A stretch of 64,000 nucleotides of DNA. It comes from Saccharum officinarum. Its lineage: Eukaryota > Streptophyta > Magnoliopsida > Poales > Poaceae. A program made the translations under genes and the position numbers. Below are positions 38,112 to 48,110 of this stretch, in pieces (within the stretch, counting starts at the first letter, position 1; each line of letters starts with the position of its first letter). Below the pieces are notes generated by a model. It was not told the DNA's origin. It did not search any database and was given only the letters and a program-made list of their open reading frames with translations. The stretch lies in contig CM036179.1 in the NCBI GenBank assembly GCA_020631735.1, positions 22,993,063 to 23,057,062 on the forward strand, in the 5' to 3' direction.

Positions 38112-40001
38112 TGTCGGGACATGGTACTCGGGTACCCCACAAGGAAGGGAGAAGATCTAGTCTGACTAGGATTTCTCCCATTTAATCCTAGTAACAGTGC
38201 TATCCTGTAATACTACTAGAACTTCTACATTAGGGTTAAGTACACTTTAGGACGTCCAACTATCGTAAAAGTCTGGATTTCAATCTCCAACTTCAAAACC
38301 GGATAACATTGGCCCTCCAACTCTTAAAAAAGTTCACTTTTCAACCTTAGGCAGTTTGCATGGCACTGTTTGTAGTGCTGACGTTAATTTGCGAAATTAA
38401 TATCTTTTTATCCGGAGCTCCAAATATAGCAAATAATATATCAATTTTGATCGTCTCGACGAGCTCTTTGCAATGGTGTACTCCGTTTTGTTGTTTGAGA
38501 TAGTTTTATTTCGTGAAAATTAAATATTTCTATAAAACAAGTGTTTTAGCGGCCTCCAACAGAAGACGCAAAGGCAGTATGCATTTTGCGTACCGGTTGA
38601 ACCACGACGCATATTTGCGTCGTCTCTCACCGAAGACGCAAATCTTTCCCCGCTGTTTCTCGTCATCCTCGTAGCTAGAGGGCTAGGTGGAGGCGAGGAG
38701 CGACCTCCAGCTCGGAGGCGGGGAGGGCCACGGGGCGACGGATCTGGTGCGAGCCGAGGCGGCGGACGCGGACAACGTTGGTGGTGAGCGGTGTGGGGTT
38801 GGTGGAGCGGCGAGTGGCGGGCCTGCCGGCGAGCAGCTGGAGTGGCGCGGCGTGACCGCTGGCGAGCAGCTCGAGCAGTGCGCGGTGTGCCCACGGTGAG
38901 TGGCGGGAGCGGCGCGCGGCGTGCCCGCGACGAGCGGTAGGAGCGGCGCGCTGCAGGAGCGGCACAGTGGAGCTCTTCTACGACGGCGAGGCGGGTGGCG
39001 GCACAAGGCGGGCGGAGCTCGGTGGCGTGCGGTGGTGGCGGCACTCGGTGGCGTGCGGTCGCGGGCGGCGTTCGATGGCATGCGGTGGAGGGCGGCACTA
39101 GCGGATTTGCGCGGAGGATGACGGCAAGGTGGGCCCGACGATGGCGAGGCGGGGAGGGAGGCGAGGCGGGGTGCGAGGCAGAGGTGTCGGACGGATGGGT
39201 GTGTTGTTGGAGAGGACAGATTTTTGGGTGGGTGACTTTTTTCTGTGGATGACCCAAAACCTGGAATAGGTGTGGAGTTTAGGTCTCCATTGTTGGAGAC
39301 TGTCTAATAAAACTAGTACACAAAAATCAAAATTTTATCTTCCATATTGGCCCCGTTCTCATTTGTTTTTATAAAAATATTTATTTTTTTTATGAAATAA
39401 AACTATCTCAAACAACAAAACGAAGTACACCATTGCAAAGAGCTCATCGAGACGATCAAAGTTAATATATTATTTGCTATATTTAGAGCTCCGAATAAAA
39501 AGATATTAATTTCGCAAATTAAAAATGAGTGCTGACGTTATCGCTGACGTCAGCACCGCAAACAGTGCCATGCAAACCGTCTAGAAAACCGTACAAGGTT
39601 AAAAAGTGAACTTTTTCGAGAGTTGGAGGGCCAATGTTATTCGGTTTTGAAGTTGAAGGTTGAAATCCAGACTTTTGCGATAGTTGAAGGTCCTAAAGTA
39701 GACTTAACCCTCTACATTATAACCGACTATGACTCTTGCCCCTGAACTATATAAATGAGGGCAAGACTCTCTAGATCGACAGAACAATAGGAATAGACCT
39801 TACGGTCTAAACCTTAAAGCGCAGGGCGCAATATACTATTCACCCCAAACTGGATGTAGAGACGCCGACGCTATTTCGGCGGACCGAACCAGTATAAATT
39901 GTTGTTTCTGCGTTCACCGTCGAGTTCTGCAGTCACCAATGCCCCCCGAACAAACATTCCGAGTAACCCCGTGACGAGTTGCCGGTCATCAAACACCGAC
40001 G
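38112..40001 (+). repeat. Left LTR of the nested retrotransposon (interrupted)
   Basis: It starts TGTCGGGACATGG, is interrupted by a MULE at 38233-39710, then resumes. A TATATAAA box is at 39748-39755. It aligns with the right LTR at 49317-50736 and ends near 40001 at ACCGACG. Confidence 0.85.
38233..39710 (+). mobile_element. Mutator-like element with long TIRs (Pack-MULE candidate)
   Basis: A perfect 9-bp target duplication TCTACATTA lies at 38224-38232 and 39711-39719. The ends are GGGTTAAGT and ACTTAACCC, opening TIRs of roughly 290 bp with an internal mismatch or two per line. The other LTR of the host element (near 49434) provides the empty site. The interior (38640-39250) is strongly GC-rich with long open frames on both strands, the longest being 245 codons at 38520-39257 minus. 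That composition fits a captured gene fragment, but the predicted peptide is low-complexity (R, P, A, H, S) and matches nothing I know. No transposase is present. Confidence 0.85.
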
Positions 40002-41010
40002 GCTGGCGTGACAGACAGAGGTTTTCAACGAATTTACGATCGAGAGCTCGGCGGATCACAAGAATAAGTATCGTCTGAAGCAACTCGGCTAATGGCGGCA
40101 ATGTCCCATGCTGTCATTTTATGACGGCCTCGTCGCTCTTAGTCGACATCTCAGAGTTCAACGCCAACCATTGCTGCACTCGGCGTACAGCGGCAAGACT
40201 CATTGCCGTTCCTCGTCAACACTGTCCGTGGCAATTCGGCACCTGGTGGCAATGAACTTCAGTACCTGGCGATGGGACTCGATGTGTCGAGCCAACTTGC
40301 AGTGCGCAGAATCGCAAAGCAGACCCGGTGTCAAGCAACGCGATTCCGTGTCCCATACGCGTACAGGCACCGGAAGGAAGGCAACACGACTCCGTGTCCT
40401 ATACGCATCTTGGATTGTATACATCTCCTCGACAGATATGGCAGCATATGCCAGGCGGACAGCTTCTCTTATTAAAGCCAGAGTCTCAGGCCGAAGCGGC
40501 AGCTTGGACAGAAGGATCAGCTGGCGTCAACTACGGCAAGGATTCCAGAGTTATCCAACTCGGATACGACGACACCAATTTTGGTCGATGCATAAACAAC
40601 GTAGCTAGCCAGTCATGCAAGGCAAGTTCATTACCAAAAGCCATACATGCTAATTATAGCAAGGCTTGCTCGTGCACTAGGTCTAGGTGTCAACCGTGTG
40701 CATGCACGATAGTTTCCTCTGCTGCTCGTTTGCATTTCTTCTCCAACACATGATCTACATGACCACGCAAGCAAGTAACAGGCCAATATAATGCGGCAGA
40801 CAAGAATCAGAGGACGAGCTCACTGGAGGAGGAGGTACTCGGCAGCATCTGACACGGAGCGGCGGTCCACACCTAGATGGCCAGATCCTAACCAAGCAGC
40901 ATCTGACACGGAGCGGCGGTCCATCATCGCGGTCGTATACGCTCTACAGCAAGACTTGTAGCAGAGTACTGTCCAAACCGGGTACTGCTCGGCCCTGAAG
41001 TCGAGTACTA
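40002..41010. other. Interior of nested retrotransposon, 5' part
   Basis: Frames of up to 166 codons (40108-40608 plus) overlap in several phases, and none shows retroviral motifs. There is a short duplicated phrase (AGCAGCATCTGACACGGAGC) at about 40840 and 40898. I see no gene. Confidence 0.4.
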
Positions 41011-41018
41011 TCCACGCC

Positions 41019-41579
41019 CAGAGATGGCAACGGGTACCCGAAACCCGAGTACCCGACGGGTATTACCCGATAAAGAGGCGGGTATGGAATGAATTTTCTA
41101 CCCGTGGGTATGTTATTGGGCAAAATCATATACCCATCGGGTATGCGGGTACGGGTGCGGGTGTATACTACCCATACCCGCATACCCGCGGGTAAGACAT
41201 ACCCGCAAAAATAACTATCCAACCTCAGTTATTTTAGCGCATATAAGTCATGAATTTGGCCCATTGAGACATCCACTATATTTCTAGTATATTGTCTTTG
41301 TTGTAATGATACTAATAATATTTGTTAGCATGTTTGTAACTTGTTGAAGCTTAGAATTATTTATTTTTGCATGTGACTATTTGATATTTTTAGGTAATTT
41401 TCGGGTATGTTATCGGGTACGGGTTACCCGTCGGGTGAGAATTACCCGGCGGGTACGGGTATGGAACTGTTTTTTTACCCGCATGCGGGTACGGGTAACC
41501 CGACGGGTAAAATTTTGCGGGTGCGGGTACGGGTACGGGTGAGCACTACCCGTCGGGTACGTACCCGTTGCCATCTTGA
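41019..41579 (+). mobile_element. hAT MITE rich in GGGTACCCG repeats
   Basis: The 8-bp target duplication TCCACGCC lies at 41011-41018 and 41580-41587. Ends are CAGAGATGGCAACGGG and CCCGTTGCCATCTTG. Both subterminal regions are dense in GGGTA/TACCC words, which form many small inverted repeats around an AT-rich centre (41220-41395). It is non-coding and belongs to the grass hAT families that start CAGAGATGGCAACGGG. Confidence 0.85.
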
Positions 41580-41655
41580 TCCACGCCGAGTGCTGCAGCA
41601 ATTCTTAGAGCTGAGTACTATTTTCTCCCGGCTCAGATCGCTTCGTCTCCATGAG

Positions 41656-41931
41656 TAGGGATGAAAACGGATCGGATACGGACGGATATCACTGATATCG
41701 TATTTGTTTTCGTATTTATGTCCGGATTCGGATTCGAATACGGATAGTATAAAAAATGACGGATAGGATACGATTGGATATCGACATCATAAATATGTGA
41801 TTTAAATATTCGGATACGGATACGGTATCGGATGTTAAATATCCGGACTCGGATACGGACGAATTAAAACCCCTCTAAACGGATTCGGTCTCGAATACGG
41901 TCGGAAAATATCCGTACCGTTTTCATCCCTG
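41656..41931 (+). mobile_element. hAT MITE, TAGGGATGAAAACGG family
   Basis: A perfect 8-bp target duplication TCCATGAG lies at 41648-41655 and 41932-41939. The terminal inverted repeat is TAGGGATGAAAACGG / CCGTTTTCATCCCTG. It is 276 bp long, non-coding, with many CGGATA words in the interior. Confidence 0.88.
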
Positions 41932-42433
41932 TCCATGAGGCATGCAAACCAAGCTGCTCGACTGCTCGAGTGATCTCCTGCGCAGGATTTTGCTATGAAT
42001 CATTGACGGTCATATTGGTGCGACCACCTCATCCGGCTCGTGAACTACTTCATCGGCGGCCTCATCAACGTGCACCGCGATTGAGGTCGACTCCACTAGT
42101 ACTCACTCCGACTTCTTCCCGCAATGTCCGAGTACTCACTCCGACTCTTTCCCGTCATGCGTGCTGTGGACTTCGAACTGACATGGTGGTGGACGCGCCG
42201 TACATGGAAGCATACAAGCAAGGTAGCAACTTGCAAGCCAACGATCCTCAGAGACATGCAAGTGTGCACGAACGCGTCTGTCGAAACAGCAGTCCAACAT
42301 CTCTAGCACGACTCTGCGTCCCGCGACGAGCTCCGGCTCAATATCCGCAACGACATCGTCGCGCAGCTCGACGACTACTTCCACTACTCGGACTTGAGTG
42401 CCCAGCGTACCGGTCGCTTGACTGGTTTACTTA

Positions 42434-42676
42434 GGCCCAGTTTAGATCCAGAAAATTTTGCAAAAGAACAGTAGATTTCTCGTCACATCGAATCTTTAGA
42501 CGCATGCATGAAGCATTAAATATAGATAAAAAATAAAACTAATTACACAGTTTAGACGAAATGGACGAGACGAATCTTTTAAGCCTAATTAGACCATGAT
42601 TGGACACTAATTGCCAAATAACAACGAAAATGTTACGGTTACATTTTGCCAAAAATTTTGGTAACTAAACAAGGCC
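42434..42676 (+). mobile_element. Tourist-like MITE
   Basis: GGCCCAGTTTAGAT to CTAAACAAGGCC, 243 bp, flanked by TTA at 42431-42433 and 42677-42679. Same family as 19467-19708. Confidence 0.85.
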
Positions 42677-42866
42677 TTACTCGGACGGGTGTCCGACTAC
42701 TCGGCCGCGGTGTCCGACTGCTGGGTGACCAACTACTCGCTACGCCGACTCTTTCGTCAATCAAGCTAAGTCAAGCTTTAATATTTTTTCTCTGGATGTT
42801 ATTTATATGCCTCCGCGGGATGTGTTCCCGACTACTCTTACAAGCTCCGCGCTTATAGTCAGAACA

Positions 42867-42977
42867 GGTTCCGGGTACTCGACGATGACTTCCGGGTACT
42901 CGACGACGGCTTTCGGGTACTCGACGATAGATTCCGGATACTTGATGATAGATTCCAGGTACTCGATGACGGCTTCT
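42867..42977 (+). repeat. 21-bp minisatellite
   Basis: About five copies of a 21-bp unit, type TTCCGGGTACTCGACGATGA with variants, in direct tandem. Because 21 is a multiple of three, the plus frame 42807-43061 reads a seven-residue repeat of the type GYSTxxx. It lies in non-coding retrotransposon interior and probably has no protein role. Confidence 0.75.
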
Positions 42978-43561
42978 GAGCCATCGAACAACCGGAGTCT
43001 ACGTAGTCTGACTATAGTCTTACTTAACGGCATCACACCGTGGCTCGTCCAATGGTTCTAGCTACAAAACAAGACAATCTGGCATTTGTCTTAAAGTTTA
43101 ACCCGGGTAATTTTTAATGTTACTCGAATGAGAGATACCCGGCTATCTATACCGATGCTCACTCTCGACTTAAAAGTCATTGGCCAGAGAACTACCGGCT
43201 AGATCATGCTGGTATAAAACTCTAGACACTCGGATATGTCAACTATGTCTATCAGTTGGCTCACATTCTGCGACATAATCCTATCCTGTTGTATAGTATG
43301 GCACTTAACTTTTTATGCTAAATGTATGCCAAGCCCGTAATAGATTACCTCAGAAGAAGGCGATCGACTTGCTCTTCTGGCGCGTGAGCCTTAAGGAACA
43401 CAGTCACAAGGTCACCTTATTATAAGTGCTTTTTGGTACTTAAGGTCGCATACGTGGTCGTTATTACGGCTACGCGACTACTCGGATAATCCGTTTTAAG
43501 TAAATTAAGGCGATGATATCCAAATATACGACGAATACAGGCTATAGTTCTAACAGCCTAC

Positions 43562-43830
43562 ATTCGACTTATCCTAAGTCAATCAGGAAGTAGTCGCCAA
43601 AATTTAACTCATTCTAAGTCAATCAGGACGCGGTCACCAAAATTCAACTCATCCTAAGTCAATCAGGATGTGGTCATCAAAATTCGACTCGTCCCAAGTC
43701 AATCAGAACGCGGTCATCAAAATTCGATTCAAGTCAATGAAGACGCAGTCGCTAAAATTTGACTCGTTCTAAGTCAATCTGTACATGGTCACCAAAATTC
43801 GACTCGTCCTAAGTCAATCAGGATGAAGAC
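43562..43830 (+). repeat. 40-bp tandem repeat, about 7 copies
   Basis: The core CTAAGTCAATCAGGA recurs with its AAGTC at 43576, 43616, 43656, 43696, 43731, 43771 and 43811. The period is therefore 40 bp with one 35-bp unit. Copies diverge by several substitutions each. Spacing and position are like internal repeats of grass gypsy elements. Confidence 0.85.
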
Positions 43831-44260
43831 GATCACACAAACATGGCGATCGGCGCTCGCACATCAGCTACAGCCACATGTGACGCGGCGACAAAGCTCT
43901 ATTATTACATTAGCAAGATGAGTGCAAGCAAATAAATTACTGAAGCCAAGGCACGTACATACTTACGTTTAGTTTCTATCAGCTATCAAGCAAACTGTCA
44001 ACTAAGCAAGACTTCGTTGGAAGCATATGCACATATGGGAATAAATTCCCTTGCTGCTGCTAACGCACGACATTCAACAACATAAGCTCAACATGTAAGC
44101 TGCCGGCGACGAGTACTCTAGGACGACTGCTCCTATTGCTCTTACATCATCGCCCACAACGAGCACTCAAAGGATTCCCTTTAGTTCAAGCTCAGACTGC
44201 TGGATCAGGAACCAGCAACTAAGTGGCCTACGAACTGCAAATAACATGCAAGATTATTTA

Positions 44261-44502
44261 CGCCTTGTTTAGTTTGCCTCAAAGTTCTAAGTTTTTTCAC
44301 TCTCTCTCCATCACATCAATTTTTAACCGCTTGCATGGAGTATTAAATGTAGGTAAAAAAAATAACTAATTACACAGTTTAATTGGAAATCACGAGATGA
44401 ATCTTTTGAGCCTAGTTGGTCCATGATTGGACAATATTTGCCAAATAAGACGAAAGTGGTACTATTCATCGGTTTGAAATTTTCTTCAATCTAAACGAGG
44501 GC
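44261..44502 (+). mobile_element. Tourist-like MITE
   Basis: CGCCTTGTTTAG to CTAAACGAGGGC with TTA on both sides (44258-44260, 44503-44505). A divergent member of the same family. Confidence 0.75.
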
Positions 44503-44606
44503 TTAATCAAAGATTTGGAGGCTTGCATGAAAAGTACGACTCCGGTAGCGGCTGTCCGACTACCAGACTCCGAGTACTCCCTGAGCAAATTTGATTATGA
44601 CTCTCA

Positions 44607-44850
44607 GGCAGTGTTTAGATCCCTCGAACTTCCAAAAATTTTACAAGATTTTCTGTCACATCGAATCTTTAAACACATGCATGGAATATTAAATGTAGGT
44701 AAAAAAAATAACTAATTGCACAGTTTATCTGTAAATATCGAGATAAATCTTTTAAGCCTAGTTTGTCCATGATTGAATAAATTTTACCAAATAACAACGA
44801 AAAATGCTACAGAAACTTTACACCAACTTTTACACCATCTAAACACTACC
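44607..44850 (+). mobile_element. Tourist-like MITE
   Basis: GGCAGTGTTTAGAT to ATCTAAACACTACC, 244 bp, flanked by TCA (44604-44606, 44851-44853). Same family, with a TCA variant target. Confidence 0.75.
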
Positions 44851-45067
44851 TCAGTTTCACAAACCTGGAACCAACTACTCCCGACAACAGCATTGATGCC
44901 TATATGCCAAGGCTTGATCGGATTATTCCTGGCTATCAGGGCAGTCCCAACGGTAATAAATGCCAGTTTCTATTCTCATTAAATACGATGCCACGTAGGA
45001 AAAAATGGTGACGTGGCACATCAGTTAATGAGGAAAGAGAAGCAATCGTCAAGAAATCGTTTCTTCG

Positions 45068-45310
45068 GGCTTGTTTAGTTGGTGAAAAAGTTTGGGTTTG
45101 GCTACTGTAGCATTTTTCGTTTTATTTGACAATTTATGTCCAATCATGGACTAATTAGGCTCAAAAGATTTGTCTCGTGATTTACAACTAAACTGTGTAA
45201 TTAGTTTTTTCTTTCGTCTACGTTTAGTACTCCATGCATGTGCCGCAAGATTTGATGTGACAGGTACTGTAGCACTTTTTGGGTTCACTTTTTGTGAACT
45301 AAACAGGCTC
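45068..45310 (-). mobile_element. Tourist-like MITE inside the left TIR
   Basis: GGGCTTGTTTAG to CTAAACAGGCTC, 243 bp, flanked by TTC at 45065-45067 and 45311-45313. The intact right TIR of the host element shows the empty site with a single TTC. The body is in the opposite orientation to the copy at 42434-42676. Confidence 0.88.
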
Positions 45311-45375
45311 TTCGTTGAGAAACGGCGTCGACCCTCGCACCGAGGCACGAGGAAACACCGAAATCGCCATAGGCT

Positions 45376-45730
45376 GTGTTTACTTCCTCAAAAAAAATAC
45401 TGTGCAAACAAAAGATTCCCGTCACATCAAACTTGCGATACATGCATGGAGTTTAGATGCCGAAGTCAGCATGCCGAATCGTGGACTGCTGCTACAGTGT
45501 TCCTGCCGGAACACTGTAACATCTTTTGGTTTTTAGTGCAGAAAATTGTTCAAAATTTGATTAATTAGACTCAAAATGTTCGTCTCGTAAAGTACAATAA
45601 AATTGTGCAATTAGTTTATGATTTCATCTACATTTAGTACTTCATGCATTTGCCGGCATTTTAATGTAATGGAGAATCTCCTTTTTTTATAGAGGAATTT
45701 GAGGTGAATTTGGGTATCTAATCAAGGCCA
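45376..45730 (-). mobile_element. Degenerate Tourist-related sequence
   Basis: GGCTGTGTTTAC... at the left and ...TAATCAAGGCC at the right surround family body words such as CACATGCATGG-like and ATTAGACTCAAAA-like stretches in opposite orientations, so the copy is rearranged. A perfect 11-bp hairpin, TACAGTGTTCC / GGAACACTGTA, lies at about 45494-45519 inside it. Confidence 0.45.
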
Positions 45731-46541
45731 CAGTCGAAACGATCCCCGTCCAACTGTGAAGTCTTCGGACAATAAATGTTCAATAAATTTCCACTGTTCC
45801 CTCCCTTCCTTTATCTCTTCCTCCTCCGGTACTAGCGAGCACACGGCCGGCGCGGGCGAGCAGGCCGGGCACAGCCGGCTTGAGCGAGCAGGGCAGGCGC
45901 GGCCGAGCGCGGCCAGCGCGAGCGGTCTTAGCGGCGCAGGGGAGCGCAGAGGGTGCAGTTATGGCGGCGCAGGCGAGCGCGACGTGGGCGATGCGAGCGA
46001 ACACGGCCGAGGCGGCCGAGCCGGGTGGGCACGGTCGCGGCAGCGCAGGCGAGCAGGGCGGTTTCGACCGGCGCGGGGCGGCCGGCTACGAGCTCGCGGG
46101 CAACCGAGCTCACGGGCCGGCGACCGCACGCGGCGGAAGGCAACCGAGCTCGCGGGACCGGCGAGTGCGCGGCGCCGACGGCCGAGCGGTGCGGGCGCGG
46201 CCGCCGGCGAGCGAGCAGGCGGGCGCAGCGGCCCGGGCGAGCGAGCGCGCACAGCTGCCGGCAGGAAGTTAATGCCATAGAAACGAGCGGTTTCTCCCCT
46301 ATGGCGATTTCGGCGTTTCCTCGTGCCTCGGTGCGAGGGTCGACGCCGTTTCTCAACGAAGAAACAATTTCTTGACTGTTGCTTCTCTTTCCTCGTTAAC
46401 TGATGTGCCACGTCACCATTTTTTTCCTATGTGGCATCGCATTTAATGAGAATAGAAACCGGCATTTATTACCGTTGGGACTGCCCTAATAGTCAGAGGA
46501 CAGATTTATCTGGTACTCGACCAACTCGACCTTGTTCCTGA

Positions 46542-47156
46542 TAAGGATGAAAACGGAACGGAAATATTCCGAACCGAACCACATCGTTTTCTACATTTAA
46601 TTCGATCGAATTCGTATTTTCTTGTCCGACTTTATCGTTTTCGATTTCGCATTTTAGATGTTTCGTATTTCAAATGTAAAAGTAGAAACCGGTTTAGATA
46701 TTTTTCGACCGTTTTCTACTTTTCTACTTTTAATTTGAAATATTCCGAATTTAAAATTCGGTTTAAACCGAATTTGGCCAACTGCACAGGTCACATAGCC
46801 CGATGACAGGCTGCTCAGCACACAAACTTGTATTTATGTGTCGGCTATTATGTTAAATACCTAAGACCAAGGATCATGCACTTGTTAATTATTATATGCA
46901 CATGAATTTGATCATGCATGTACTTAGTTATGCATTTGGTCCTACGGGTCGGTATTCAGTATTGAGTTTCGTATATCGACCGTGTTCGATATAAATCCGC
47001 TCGAATTGGTTCGTTTTCGGAATTCTCGATATTTCGTAAGTTCGTGTTCGTTTTCGTGTCCGGCTTTACCGTTTTCGCTTTCGTTTTCGTATTTCAAATG
47101 TAAAAGTAGAAAACAATTTAGAAGTTTTTCGACCGTTTCCGACCGTTTCATCCTTA
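46542..47156 (+). mobile_element. hAT MITE, 615 bp
   Basis: A perfect 8-bp target duplication GTTCCTGA lies at 46534-46541 and 47157-47164. Termini are TAAGGATGAAAACGG and CGTTTCATCCTTA. Subterminal regions are rich in TTTCGT/ACGAAA words. It is non-coding and related to the family at 41656-41931. Confidence 0.85.
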
Positions 47157-47220
47157 GTTCCTGATAATACTCGGCTATGAATCAAGATTCAGATCCGAGT
47201 ACTCGAATTTACACTGTACA

Positions 47221-47476
47221 CTGGGGGGGGGGGCGCTGGACGCATGGACTACTTTAGTGTTCCTACGACTACTTGGCCGACTCCTACCCTAGGAGGCTGG
47301 CTGCTACAACTACTCGAGTGGCAACTCAGTCTGCTTCTGCGGGGGGGGGGGGGGGGGGGGGGGCTTTAGTGTTCCTACGAGTACTTGGCCGACTCCTACC
47401 CTAGGAGGCTGGCTGCTACAACTACTCGAGTGGCAACTCAGTCTGCTTCTGCGGGGGGGGCTTTAGTGTTCCTACG
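47221..47476 (+). repeat. Poly-G-linked triplication of a ~95-bp unit
   Basis: A unit starting CTTTAGTGTTCCTACGA and ending CAGTCTGCTTCTGC occurs at 47251, 47364 and, truncated, at 47461. The units are joined by G runs of 22 and 8 bases. A first G run of about 11 lies at 47223-47233. Only a few single-base differences separate the units. Confidence 0.85.
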
Positions 47477-47504
47477 AGTACTTGGCCGACTCCTACTCCA
47501 CCAG

Positions 47505-48110
47505 CAACCATTCTCAGAGTTTGTTTAGTTCCCACAAAATTTTGCAAAATTTTTCAGATTCCCCGTTACATCGAATCTTTAGACACATGCATGAAGCATT
47601 AAATATAGATAAAAAATAAAACTAATTACATAGTTTAGACGAAATGGACGAGACAAATCTTTTAAGCCTAATTAGAGCATGATTGGACAATATTTGCCAA
47701 ATAACAACGAAAATAACTACAGTGCTATTTTACAAAAAAAATTTTGCATCTAAACCAGCCCTCAGAAGTCGGACGCCAAAACTACTAGCCTGTTATGATC
47801 CACGTTTCAACCATTCTCAGAGTTTGTTTAGTTCCCAGAAAATTTTGCAAAATTTTTCAGATTCCCCGTCACATCGAATCTTTAGACACATGTATGAAGC
47901 ATTAAATATAGATAAAAAATAAAACTAATTACACAGTTTAGACGAAATGGACGAGATAAATCTTTTAAGCCTAATTAGAGCATGATTGGACAATATTTGC
48001 CAAATAACAACGAAAATAGCTACAGTGCTATTTTGCAAAAAAATTTTGCATCTAAACCAGTCCTCAGAAGTTGGACGCCAAAACTACTAGCCTGTTATGA
48101 TCCACGTTTC
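47505..48110 (+). repeat. 303-bp tandem duplication carrying a Tourist MITE
   Basis: Tourist copies at 47517-47761 and 47820-48063 (each GAGTTTGTTTAG to CTAAACCAGCCC or its variant, flanked by TCA) are embedded in identical flanking sequence, including CGCCAAAACTACTAGCCTG. The period is 303 bp. The pair therefore arose by tandem duplication after one insertion. Confidence 0.85.

Larger units (their letters stand above)
44939..46486 (+). mobile_element. GC-rich element with about 190-bp terminal inverted repeats
   Basis: Ends are GGGCAGTCCCAACGGTAATA and its inverse at 46467-46486. The left arm (44939-45067 plus 45314-45375) and the right arm (about 46296-46486) form a nearly perfect inverted repeat of roughly 190 bp. 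The left arm is split by a Tourist MITE. The interior (45830-46270) is very GC-rich, with open frames in nearly every phase rich in G, A, R and S. I see no convincing target duplication (TGGCTATCA left, TAATAGTCA right). A long-TIR MULE with a captured GC-rich fragment is the best guess. It has no transposase. Confidence 0.75.

Noticed and set aside
38520..39257. 245-codon minus-strand frame in the MULE
   Set aside because: All phases of both strands are open here because of GC richness. The peptide is R/P/A/H-rich without a recognisable fold, so I report it only as possible cargo.
43562..43830. CRISPR-like repeat and spacer array
   Set aside because: The units are contiguous 40-bp tandem repeats with substitutions throughout and no unique spacers, in a plant retrotransposon.
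45756..46411. Several overlapping frames of 130-174 codons in the GC-rich element
   Set aside because: GC-driven open frames in five phases with no motif.
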